Shown piece after piece: positions 7,416 through 15,322 of a stretch of DNA of 22,033 nucleotides. The position numbers were made by a program, and so were the translations under genes. The stretch comes from Bdellovibrionaceae bacterium UBA2351 (GTDB lineage Bacteria; Bdellovibrionota; Bdellovibrionia; Bdellovibrionales; Bdellovibrionaceae), in the NCBI GenBank assembly GCA_002344565.1, contig DDTZ01000106.1, positions 1 to 22,033 of the forward strand, read 5' to 3'. The notes under the pieces were generated by a model that was not told the DNA's origin, searched no databases, and was given only the letters and a program-made list of their open reading frames with translations. The stretch's first letter is position 1; each line of letters opens with the position of its first letter.

Positions 7416-9719
7416 TTAGTAATTATTGTTTTGATTTTCCCACGAATATTCCGGCTCTGGTGGTAGATACTTCAAGAAGTTAACTAAATCTAACTTTTCT
7501 TCATGAGATAAATTAACACCCCAATTGTGACCCATGTTTGAGTTACCAATGGGTTGACCATTTTTACCTGTCTCAAGCGTATTGAAGCATAGCATTTCTT
7601 CGTCTTCACCACATGGGCGGTCACCTGGGCGTTCCCAGTCCTGGAAACCAATGTTGACTGGGTCGAATTTATTCGAGCGAACATTGAAGTACTTAGGGCG
7701 CTCGGTGTCGCGAGTCAGTAATAGCATTAGATTAGGAACGGAACCGTTGTGTAAGAACGGCGCTGTGGCCCATACACCGGATAAATGTTTTGCTTTATAA
7801 CCGTTACCTTTTTGCATTTTCCCGTATTCATTTCCTTTTTTGTTCTCTGCCGATCCTAAGTAGGTATCACGGAAGAATTCAAAACCACGGATATCACGGA
7901 ATTCCATTTTAGCCTGTTGCTCTTCAGGAATATTATATTTTTGATAGTAACGAGCTTTGATGCCGGCAACATCATCAAAAATTTTCTTTTCAAAAGGAAT
8001 TTCGACAACGTCATTTTGTTTAGTGCGAACCTTAACCGGAACAATTGCATTTAACGCCGCACGAATATCGGTATTTGGACTGTACTGGCCGTCTTTTGAT
8101 GAAAGAGGGTACATATTGTATTCACGTAAAACGCCGGATGGTCCAACTAACGTATTCGACTCATGGCACGTTTGACATTCTTTTTTGTAGATCGCAAAAC
8201 CACGTTGTAAACGATCATGGCTCATGTCGATTTCGAATTCTGATAGATATTTTTGCTGATCGTTCTTATCTAGAACTTCTTTAAATACGTCATTCCATTC
8301 TGGAACTTTGATTTTATGAGCTAAGTTTTCTAAACGATCTAAATTCGTAACGTTGATCGTTGTATCGAGTGCATCACTGGTAACCATTGCGCCTAAACCA
8401 AGCGCCTGACCTACGTTTCTTAGGATCACAGAATTCGAATTACCATTGTAGTGAAGGTTACCCATATATTTTAATCCCCAAATCCAAGGCAACGACACCG
8501 GAGCCGTCAAGTCCACTGGGAATTCAGTTCTTAAAACCAAGTTAGAGATACGACCGAACGCATCGGTACGATTAAATGCCGAAGCTGTTTCCATAATCGC
8601 AGGGTTAGTGCCACCGCTTAGGAATGCTAAGAACTTCATACGCTGAGTTAAATGACCGATATTATCGCTGTCTTTAAAGCCGTAGGTTTTCTTTAGTAGC
8701 AATGTGTATGTAGATTGAATCGCATCTTGGGCGCCGAACATGCGGGCTGTTTTACCGTTCTTTACGTTAAGTAAAGTGATTAACATAGAAGGCATGCATA
8801 ATTTCGATTTGCCTAAAACTTGACCGGCTTTGCCTAAGCTTTGCGATTGCTTTGCAACTTCTCTACAGAAGTGATCTTTGATTTCGGCAGCATCAACGGC
8901 TGGGTTAATGTGGCTTAATGTTGGATTTCTTTTCTTAATATCCGCTAAGAAATTTTCTAAGCCATTGCCACGAATAAACATAAATACTGTGGATCCGATT
9001 AGGTCTTTAAAAAAACCACGTATATTCACCATGGCAGGAGCCCCTTGAATACGGAATTCCGGTGTGAAATGTCTGTTTGTATCGTAAGACATTTGGCCAG
9101 AATGGCAAAGGGCACAGTTGGTACCGATCATACGAATAGATTTTGCTTTAACGCCATCAGTTCCCACAACGTCTTTGATGATTTGATCCTCACGAATAAA
9201 TTTGCCATCCGCATTTTCGTAAGCAGCATACGCATCGGCGGAGTTGCCTACGTTGTTCGTTTGATTAATTAGACCATCATCAGTACGCTGTGTACTCCAA
9301 GCAGCCGTTAGACCCACATAAGGCATTAGGTAGCGAATTTTTCTATCTTTTCCATTTACTTTTTTTACTGAATCACGAGTGTGCGCTTCCATGAAACCAA
9401 AACGTTTATCCATTTCAACTCGGAAGGCTTTTGTCATTTTGTCATCGTCGTCTTTAAACGTAGCGGATTTCAACGACATAAACCATTCATAAGGGTATAC
9501 ATCGGCACCCTCGCTGAGATGGTTAAAATCAGCAAGATCATTACCCTGAAGACCCGGAGGTGTTTGATGAAAACATTCGCCAGTTCGCTTATCAAGGGCT
9601 GGACGAGCTAATGCTTGCCCGCCAAACTTATATTTTTGTGGTTCGCAGTTTTTTGTGTCTGCGGCCAAAACTTGAACTGATACTACAATTCCGGTAAGTA
9701 AAATTAGAGTTTTAATCAT
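7416..9719 (-). CDS. Exported RoxA-like di-haem cytochrome c (peroxidase/dioxygenase family)
   Basis: A 767-aa protein with a Sec signal peptide (MIKTLILLTGIVVSVQVLAA) and two c-type haem sites, C202-A-L-C-H206 and C515-Q-T-C-H519. The distinctive C-terminal motif GVWATAPFLHNGSVPNL (648-664), followed by RPKYF and FDPVNIGF, is typical of RoxA-like proteins. That group includes the secreted rubber oxygenase RoxA and the di-haem fatty acid dioxygenase and diol synthase of Pseudomonas aeruginosa; distant relatives are cytochrome c peroxidases. The six other mature cysteines (25, 49, 285, 308, 703, 711) could form disulfides. Catalysis is predicted in the periplasm or outside the cell: oxygen addition to, or cleavage of, an unsaturated compound, or peroxide reduction. 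The ribosome binding site AGGAG overlaps the stop codon of the preceding DUF1304 gene (TTAGGAG), indicating one transcript. The substrate cannot be told from sequence. Confidence 0.88.
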   Translation of the reverse strand: MIKTLILLTGIVVSVQVLAADTKNCEPQKYKFGGQALARPALDKRTGECFHQTPPGLQGNDLADFNHLSEGADVYPYEWFMSLKSATFKDDDDKMTKAFRVEMDKRFGFMEAHTRDSVKKVNGKDRKIRYLMPYVGLTAAWSTQRTDDGLINQTNNVGNSADAYAAYENADGKFIREDQIIKDVVGTDGVKAKSIRMIGTNCALCHSGQMSYDTNRHFTPEFRIQGAPAMVNIRGFFKDLIGSTVFMFIRGNGLENFLADIKKRNPTLSHINPAVDAAEIKDHFCREVAKQSQSLGKAGQVLGKSKLCMPSMLITLLNVKNGKTARMFGAQDAIQSTYTLLLKKTYGFKDSDNIGHLTQRMKFLAFLSGGTNPAIMETASAFNRTDAFGRISNLVLRTEFPVDLTAPVSLPWIWGLKYMGNLHYNGNSNSVILRNVGQALGLGAMVTSDALDTTINVTNLDRLENLAHKIKVPEWNDVFKEVLDKNDQQKYLSEFEIDMSHDRLQRGFAIYKKECQTCHESNTLVGPSGVLREYNMYPLSSKDGQYSPNTDIRAALNAIVPVKVRTKQNDVVEIPFEKKIFDDVAGIKARYYQKYNIPEEQQAKMEFRDIRGFEFFRDTYLGSAENKKGNEYGKMQKGNGYKAKHLSGVWATAPFLHNGSVPNLMLLLTRDTERPKYFNVRSNKFDPVNIGFQDWERPGDRPCGEDEEMLCFNTLETGKNGQPIGNSNMGHNWGVNLSHEEKLDLVNFLKYLPPEPEYSWENQNNNY

Positions 9720-9727
9720 AGATACTC

Positions 9728-10090
9728 CTAATTAAAAGCCAAACTTAAAAGTGCCAAAGCCGCAGGAAATGCCTGAATCCAAAAAATTCGTTTTGTTACA
9801 GACAATGCGCCGACTACGCCGGCGATCAATACACAGCCCAAGAAAAATATCTGCAATTGAAGCTTAATAGCGGCGTCCGGGTGCACGAGTGCCCATAACA
9901 AACCTGCCGCCAAGAATCCGTTATATAGACCTTGATTCAGGGCCATGACGCGTGTCTGTTTAGCAAACTCTGCCGTGAGACCAAAGATCTCACGGATGCG
10001 TTTCTTTTCCCAAAGTTTCATCTCTAGAAACATGATGTAGAAGTGTACTAGGCAGATCAATCCAGTAAGTAGGGTTGCGATCATAGTCAT
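9728..10090 (-). CDS. DUF1304-family small membrane protein
   Basis: A 120-aa integral membrane protein with about four hydrophobic segments (about 3-22, 52-68, 76-98 and 102-119). The features FYIMFLEMKLWEKKR near the N-terminus and ALNQGLYNGFLAAGL near the middle match the DUF1304 family as I remember it; its function is not established. The start at 10090 (or the in-frame ATG at 10084) lies 3 bp after the P450 stop codon, with a weak AAGG site inside the P450 coding end, suggesting translational coupling. Being wedged between two haem enzymes, it may help in the membrane part of the same process, such as substrate access, quinone or haem handling (inference only). Confidence 0.8.
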   Translation of the reverse strand: MTMIATLLTGLICLVHFYIMFLEMKLWEKKRIREIFGLTAEFAKQTRVMALNQGLYNGFLAAGLLWALVHPDAAIKLQLQIFFLGCVLIAGVVGALSVTKRIFWIQAFPAALALLSLAFN

Positions 10091-10093
10091 AGA

Positions 10094-13027
10094 TTAATCA
10101 ACCTTTTCACAGTATTGAGCTTTGTCTACGATCACGATTTCATTGTAAGCGCGTCGTTCAGCCGGCGACAGAGCACCTTCGAATTTAAATGCCGTCTTGT
10201 TATAGACACCGTTTACACACTTGTTGTAATTATCACAGCGAGAGATTTTACCTTTAGTCGCTTTGATATTGTCACCGATACACGTTCTGAACGTGAAGTT
10301 CAAGCGTACATAGAAATCTAATTGCTTGTTGTTCATTTTAAACCAGCCCAATGGGTTAGCAAAGCTTCCGCGGTAGTAATAACGTTGGTGAGCGCTGAAG
10401 TAGTCTTCGTGGGCGTAGTCTGCATCAAAAGATTGTGGGCGAGTCGCTTGTGCATCGCTTAGGTCGTTTTGGTTAATCGCTTTACCAAAGTAGCGGTTTT
10501 CATAAAATGCTTTTTCTGTTGAAGTTAAGTCACCAAATGTAGCGCACTTATTGAAAATATTTTTATGTACTTCCGTTAAGCGTGGGTTGCCTTTCTCAGT
10601 TTGGTTGCGGATTTCCCATTGATTATCGCCGTACGCTTTTTTAGCACGAGCGTGTAAACCGCTGTCACCTTCAGCTTTGTCACGTTTTCTATCGAAGACA
10701 TTTTCAATTTTTTCAGATTCGCTTTCGAAACATACGTGAAACTTCATCGGCAGACGGCAGTATAGTAAGTCGTTATTGCCTTCACGTAAGTTCGTAGCAT
10801 AACCCTGGCTCGCACGGATTGTAGAATCGAAAAGGATTTTACGTTGCGCCCATTTGTCATCAGTATTGCTCATTACAACATCTAGCATTTTTTCATTGCC
10901 AGCAAAGTCTGAAATGTTAGCTTTGTAGCGTGGCTCAAGAGGGTAGTTTGATTTTTCAACCTTACCATCCATGCTGTAAACTAGGTTGCCGTTAGCATCT
11001 TTAACGATGTTCCAACCAGATAGACAACCGCGGAAATGGTTACGATCGTAATCTTTTAAGTAACCTTCGAATGGAAGGCTTTGATCTTGGATGGCTACTT
11101 TTTTCAATGAAAGTGGGCGCGCATCGCTTGAGTCATACTCTAGCATCATACGCTCGGGGAATGATTGGTCGAACTTGTCGCCGCCAATTAAAGCACGAGT
11201 GGTCATATAATTAAAATCTAATTCGCCAAAGGCACCTGGCATTTTACGAACATTCGGTAATTCAAGGATACCAGAGATAATTTCTGGAACTTGGATCATG
11301 GATACGTAATCACCAAGGCAACGGTGCTTTCCATAACCTAAGTGAAAGTACTTATCGTTATGTGGGCTAGCGAAACGATTAACGTCGATTGACTCTGGAT
11401 TAGGGAAAGCTTCAGGATCAAACATTGCCGCTTGAGTCGCTATCATGATGTGGCTCTTAGCTTTTAATTTAACACCAGAAAGTTCTGTGTCTTTTTCTAC
11501 GTAACGGAATACGATTGGATTAACTGGATGGAAACGTAAAACTTCCCAAACTAAGTTATTGAATTGTTGTTGTTGGGTACGACCTTGCTTTGCTGCTGCA
11601 GCCAAAGTTTTAGCTTGGTTCGTTAAATTTTTGTCACCCAATATCAAGTTTAAAGTTTGTGAAATCGCGGCCTGAGTCGTTTCTAAACCACCAACAAGTG
11701 TACCGATTAAGTTTGTACGGACGCGCGCTTTAACGCGGCTGATGATCGTTGCGCGATCAAGTTTCGTGATATCTTCATCTTCTTTGTTCAAGATATACAC
11801 TTTATCTTTAACCATGGCTAAAAGATCTTCTTCCGACAGACTTGAATCATTGATATCACCGATGGTCATAACCATGCGATCTAGAATCGTTTGTTGTTCA
11901 CGAGGGATTTGTGATAAAGCCGTTACGTTTTTAAATTTGTTATCCACCAATTTAACTAAAGTTGATTGCATTTCTTGACCAGCTTTAACTGCCAGTTGAG
12001 CCTTTTTCTCGTCACCAGTTACGTTATGGAAGAAATCGTCTTGAGTCGCACGTGACCACTCCATAATTTTTTCAGGAGAAATGCCTTCGAAACCAAAATA
12101 TTTGATAGTCAAGATAGCAGGAACTCGACGAGCAATGTGGTTGATCAATTCAATATTGCCTTCAAGTTGCTTAGTATATGGATTCATTTTTACGTATTCT
12201 AAATTTTTCATCTCTTGTTCAAAGATAGAGCGAACAAGTGGGCGGATACGTGGTTCCATTTCTTTGACATCGATCAAACTGCGCAGCCAAGTATGTTCGT
12301 GATTGATTGCCTTGTTATCGTTACCAAGCATAAAATCGCCGACTGAATCTTTCATACGTTGGTGATAGTTTCTAACGCTGAATAACTCATTTTGAGATAA
12401 TGCTTTTTCTACATCTTTAAATTTAGTAACGACATAAGTAGGGCCATCGACTTCGTATGGAACATCTTTGATTTTTAATTTGCCTAACTCGATGATTCCA
12501 TCGTTGTCATTTGCCATTAGGGATTTGAATGTAACTAAACCATTAGCACGCATCCAAGTCATGAAATGAAGCAAATTAATTAGATCTGGTTTTAAGAGAC
12601 GACCTAGTCTCAATTTTGATTTTTGATCTGGATACTTAGATGTTACAACACTTAGATCGCCATTTTGTAGGGCTTGAAATTCTTCCCAGAATGTCATGCC
12701 TGTTTCTGGGTTAAGAAGAGCATAGTCTTTTGACATATCAGTAAAGGCGCGATCTCTAACGTCACCTAGCTTCTTGTGAGTTTTATTGAGTTGGTCGCGT
12801 TTTGAAGATAGTGAGGCACGCATTGGACGACTGCCATTGGCAGTATCATTTAAATACAGCTTCTTGGTATCAACAGATAGTATCTGTGGTTGCATCGGGC
12901 GAGACGCCTGTGCTCCGCCATGTGCGGCTCTCATTGCTGCTATCTCGGCGTCACTTGGGCGACCTTGGCCGTAGCTTAACTGAGGGAGAACCATAGATGT
13001 TGTTAATAACCAGCTCACTAATTTCAT
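10094..13027 (-). CDS. Exported cytochrome P450 with cysteine-rich C-terminal extension
   Basis: The start at 13027 is chosen because AAGGAG lies 7 nt upstream and a Sec signal peptide (MKLVSWLLTTSMVLPQLSYG) follows at once; a longer frame from 13123 has neither. The 977-aa product carries a P450 domain at about 130-640: HTWLR C-helix motif (245-249), I-helix GGLETT (446-451), ExxR (E495, R498), the FDPEAFPNPESIDVNRF region (536-552), and the haem loop LGYGKHRCLG with ligand C570. The usual Phe seven residues before the Cys is Leu. C570 is the only cysteine before residue 668. The extension (about 650-977) has eight: C668, C757, C766, C828, C916, C931, C937, C973. Bacterial P450s are normally cytosolic proteins of about 400 aa, so an exported, doubled form is unusual. 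It may work as an isomerase, peroxygenase or monooxygenase; no redox partner gene is visible. Confidence 0.88.
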   Translation of the reverse strand: MKLVSWLLTTSMVLPQLSYGQGRPSDAEIAAMRAAHGGAQASRPMQPQILSVDTKKLYLNDTANGSRPMRASLSSKRDQLNKTHKKLGDVRDRAFTDMSKDYALLNPETGMTFWEEFQALQNGDLSVVTSKYPDQKSKLRLGRLLKPDLINLLHFMTWMRANGLVTFKSLMANDNDGIIELGKLKIKDVPYEVDGPTYVVTKFKDVEKALSQNELFSVRNYHQRMKDSVGDFMLGNDNKAINHEHTWLRSLIDVKEMEPRIRPLVRSIFEQEMKNLEYVKMNPYTKQLEGNIELINHIARRVPAILTIKYFGFEGISPEKIMEWSRATQDDFFHNVTGDEKKAQLAVKAGQEMQSTLVKLVDNKFKNVTALSQIPREQQTILDRMVMTIGDINDSSLSEEDLLAMVKDKVYILNKEDEDITKLDRATIISRVKARVRTNLIGTLVGGLETTQAAISQTLNLILGDKNLTNQAKTLAAAAKQGRTQQQQFNNLVWEVLRFHPVNPIVFRYVEKDTELSGVKLKAKSHIMIATQAAMFDPEAFPNPESIDVNRFASPHNDKYFHLGYGKHRCLGDYVSMIQVPEIISGILELPNVRKMPGAFGELDFNYMTTRALIGGDKFDQSFPERMMLEYDSSDARPLSLKKVAIQDQSLPFEGYLKDYDRNHFRGCLSGWNIVKDANGNLVYSMDGKVEKSNYPLEPRYKANISDFAGNEKMLDVVMSNTDDKWAQRKILFDSTIRASQGYATNLREGNNDLLYCRLPMKFHVCFESESEKIENVFDRKRDKAEGDSGLHARAKKAYGDNQWEIRNQTEKGNPRLTEVHKNIFNKCATFGDLTSTEKAFYENRYFGKAINQNDLSDAQATRPQSFDADYAHEDYFSAHQRYYYRGSFANPLGWFKMNNKQLDFYVRLNFTFRTCIGDNIKATKGKISRCDNYNKCVNGVYNKTAFKFEGALSPAERRAYNEIVIVDKAQYCEKVD

Positions 13028-13030
13028 AAA

Positions 13031-13070
13031 ATCTCCTTGTAGGGATTTCGATCCACGGAGATGTGGATTG
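13031..13070 (-). promoter_or_regulatory. P450 leader hairpin with loop complementary to the ribosome binding site
   Basis: In the minus-strand mRNA leader, CAATCCAC (13070-13063) and GTGGATCG (13056-13049) form an 8-bp stem with one G-U pair. The 6-nt loop ATCTCC (13062-13057) is the exact complement of GGAGAT (13036-13031), the ribosome binding site of the P450 gene. A loop-SD pairing, pseudoknot-like, could mask the site. The complementarity is seen; regulation is inference. Confidence 0.4.
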
Positions 13071-13099
13071 CAAACAAAGTGGACAGTTGGGCGGGCGTT

Positions 13100-13129
13100 T
13101 AAATAGAAAAGATTACAAATCATTGTCTA
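13100..13129 (-). promoter_or_regulatory. Candidate promoter of the P450 cluster
   Basis: On the minus strand TAGACA (13129-13124, 5/6 to TTGACA), an 18-bp spacer and TATTTA (13105-13100) form a weak sigma-70-like promoter about 73 bp before the P450 start. The -35 lies inside the 19-nt palindrome at 13123-13141, as would be expected for a regulated promoter. Confidence 0.3.
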
Positions 13130-13141
13130 AACTTTAGACAA
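13123..13141. promoter_or_regulatory. Perfect 19-nt palindrome, candidate operator of the P450 cluster
   Basis: TTGTCTAA (13123-13130), spacer ACT, TTAGACAA (13134-13141) is a perfect 8-3-8 inverted repeat about 100 bp upstream of the P450 start. Size and symmetry suit a dimeric repressor of the TetR or MarR type; no regulator gene is present next to it. Confidence 0.45.
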
Positions 13142-13235
13142 AGTGACAATTAGGTAAAGACAGTAAAACTTTGTTTTCCTTATCTTTATCCGCTTTTTTA
13201 CAGTGTGTATCACCGTGAGAAAACATTGGACAAAC

Positions 13236-13253
13236 GCGAGCTTAGAAGCTCGC
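13236..13253 (-). terminator. Hairpin terminator at the end of the TonB operon
   Basis: GCGAGCTT (13236-13243) and AAGCTCGC (13246-13253) are perfect inverted repeats, forming a 7-bp, GC-rich stem with a 4-nt loop. The stem begins within the stop codon of the protease gene. On the minus strand it is followed by GTTTGT, so the T-run is weak. The position at the end of the six-gene operon supports the call. Confidence 0.5.
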
Positions 13254-14455
13254 TACTTGCACGCGCGCACGTGAAACTGTTTGGGGCCAAATGTGTAGTT
13301 CATATCGACTTTCAACTGCCGATCTTGCTTCAAATCTAGAAAGATTTTATTTTTCTGGATTTTTGACTTCAAATCAAACTTGTAGCGTAAACGATTGTCG
13401 ATTTCATTTTTCATTTCGATTTCGAGAAGCTCTAGGTTTAGCGTATCAGTTTTCATGTCTTTATAGACTTTGTCATTGTAACAAAGGGGAGCGTATACGA
13501 AATAATTTTTGGATTCTAATTGGGCATCAAGAGGTCCAAATTTCCATTGAAGTAAAAACATCTTTTCGTTCTTCAGTGTTTTTAGTTTTTCGCTAAATTT
13601 TTCGAACTCTATTTTGACTTGTTTGTTGATCCGTTCAGAGAGTTCATCATTTTTTTCTTTTTCTAGTTGTCGCGAGGATTCACTACTTATTTTAACATGG
13701 CAGGCGCCGTGATTGTATCTAGGATAAGAAAATAAATCTAAATGTACGCAGGCGAAACTGGTACCAAATGCGGAATATATCTTTGTATCCACCTTGCGGC
13801 GTTGGTCTTCAAACAACTGAAACAATTTTCCATCAGAGGTGGAATGAATTATCCCGCGTACCTCATTTCCTGAGGACATGATAGGTGAACCAGAATTTCC
13901 CGGAATGACTTGGCAAGGGATGAAGTTGATGATTGGGCTTTTATCAGATGAAAAATACGGATTGACGATCGAATTTTGAATGGCGTCACAATTTGCTTTG
14001 ACGACAACACCGCCGCCAGTTTCAGAAATAGGATCAACTTTGTAAATCGTGTATTGCTTTTCATTTTGAAATCCATCTTGCGAAAAAGTCAGGGGTTCAC
14101 GATTAGTCGCATTTTGAGTTCTCAGTACGGCCAGGTCTACGTTTACAGAGTTGGGTACCAGCGGTTCAGATAAGAACTCAATCGTTTTGCATTTCAGGGT
14201 TTCTGTTTCATGGTTTTTAGATTTGGGAAATATGAAGTTAATTCCGTCACACGACTCGCGTTCTTTGTTCATTTCATCGGGTAGGCAATGTCGATTGGTA
14301 GCGATTAAATCACGAGCTACTAAAAAAGCAGTACAGCGTTTATTCTTAAATTGAAGCTGATTAATTGCAGGAGGGCAGTCATCTGGATATTCGCAATAGA
14401 CCCTGCCCTGTACCCCGATAGAAACTAACAGACTCAATAAAACGCCATACTTCAT
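13253..14455 (-). CDS. Exported trypsin-like serine protease with a C-terminal extension
   Basis: A 400-aa protein with a signal peptide (about residues 1-17). The chymotrypsin-fold triad is visible: H56 in IATNRHC (where TAAHC is common), D107 in NVDLAVLR, and S188 in IPGNSGSP. C41 and C57 flank the histidine loop in the usual disulfide position. The protease domain ends around residue 235. The remaining 165 residues contain a charged Lys/Glu-rich helical stretch (about 250-300) and a beta-rich end with VYAPLCYNDKVY; I do not recognise that part. All catalytic residues are present, so activity in the periplasm or outside the cell is expected. The start codon directly follows the stop of the lipoprotein gene (TAG-ATG), so it is the last gene of the TonB operon. 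It may process a protein ligand or the receptor (inference). Confidence 0.87.
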   Translation of the reverse strand: MKYGVLLSLLVSIGVQGRVYCEYPDDCPPAINQLQFKNKRCTAFLVARDLIATNRHCLPDEMNKERESCDGINFIFPKSKNHETETLKCKTIEFLSEPLVPNSVNVDLAVLRTQNATNREPLTFSQDGFQNEKQYTIYKVDPISETGGGVVVKANCDAIQNSIVNPYFSSDKSPIINFIPCQVIPGNSGSPIMSSGNEVRGIIHSTSDGKLFQLFEDQRRKVDTKIYSAFGTSFACVHLDLFSYPRYNHGACHVKISSESSRQLEKEKNDELSERINKQVKIEFEKFSEKLKTLKNEKMFLLQWKFGPLDAQLESKNYFVYAPLCYNDKVYKDMKTDTLNLELLEIEMKNEIDNRLRYKFDLKSKIQKNKIFLDLKQDRQLKVDMNYTFGPKQFHVRACK

Positions 14456-15322
14456 CTAGCACCCGCCACATATTCTTTTATATGTGGCGCCGCCGCGAGA
14501 ATCACGGGAAATAGAAATTAGAAAGCTTTTTCTAGTCGTAGGAACGGCAGAAGGCGCTTCGTATTCGTTCGTATCCTGATTGCTGCTGCGGAAGTATTTT
14601 AAGCTACCATCAGTGATAAACCACGTCGTCGTTAATTCCTCGGATTTGGTTTCTGCGGAACCATCGTATTTCTTAAGTGTATATACTTGAAAGCTGTTGG
14701 TGTTAAATAGCATACTGAGTGTAACCTTAGCGTTTAATGGAAAATCGTTATTTCCCAGAGCCACGCCATTTGACTGAAGCTGGTCTACCACGGGGTTCAA
14801 GTTCTTCTCGCCGCTAGTTTTATTACTCACGAGGATACGTTTGATAGTGGTAACAGTTTGGCCGCGCGTATTAGAAATTTTATATTCAATTAGGTAACCA
14901 ACTCCATTGTATTTATCTGTTTCCGATCGTTGATTGAAAATAATAGTATCGGACGGAATCACAGCACTAAAGATCGGGGCTATTCCTGTAAAGTTTTGGG
15001 ACATGTCAGTGTTAAACGTTGAAGTAAATGTCGCCTGTCCTAAAGTTATTCTCGTGGTGTTGTTGGCACAACTAGGTTCTGCTCCTAAAGCAACCCCAGG
15101 ATCAATGCAACCGTAGGCTTCGTAGGATAGTGAGGTAGTTTCATTTATATCGGAAATAATAGGTGTAATGGATACGGTTTCACCAGGGTTAACTTCAGGT
15201 TTGTCAGCGATCAACGACAGAACACGGAGTTCCGTAAGTTCTACGTACTTTGGTAACTTGGAATCATTGCACGAGGTGGCTGTAATCAAAGCTGCTGCTA
15301 AAAATAGGTTTAATGATTTCAT
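14456..15322 (-). CDS. Putative lipoprotein linked to the TonB-dependent receptor
   Basis: A 288-aa protein with a short hydrophobic signal followed by ITATSC-N, a plausible lipobox with C18 as lipidated residue, though Ala rather than Leu sits at -3. The mature part is Ser/Thr/Asn-rich and looks all-beta: a segment with ADKPEVNPGETVSI resembles an immunoglobulin-like or cadherin-like start. Four later cysteines are seen, including a CGGC ending at the very C-terminus. The start overlaps the stop of the receptor gene (TAATG) and has AGGAG 7 nt upstream, so the two are translationally coupled. By analogy with other TonB systems it may be a surface or periplasmic lid or ligand-binding partner of the receptor (inference). 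I do not recognise a named family. Confidence 0.78.
   Translation of the reverse strand: MKSLNLFLAAALITATSCNDSKLPKYVELTELRVLSLIADKPEVNPGETVSITPIISDINETTSLSYEAYGCIDPGVALGAEPSCANNTTRITLGQATFTSTFNTDMSQNFTGIAPIFSAVIPSDTIIFNQRSETDKYNGVGYLIEYKISNTRGQTVTTIKRILVSNKTSGEKNLNPVVDQLQSNGVALGNNDFPLNAKVTLSMLFNTNSFQVYTLKKYDGSAETKSEELTTTWFITDGSLKYFRSSNQDTNEYEAPSAVPTTRKSFLISISRDSRGGATYKRICGGC

Noticed and set aside
13028..13123. A 32-residue upstream extension of the P450 reading frame
   Set aside because: The extension has no ribosome binding site and would bury the signal peptide, and it runs through the palindrome and leader hairpin.
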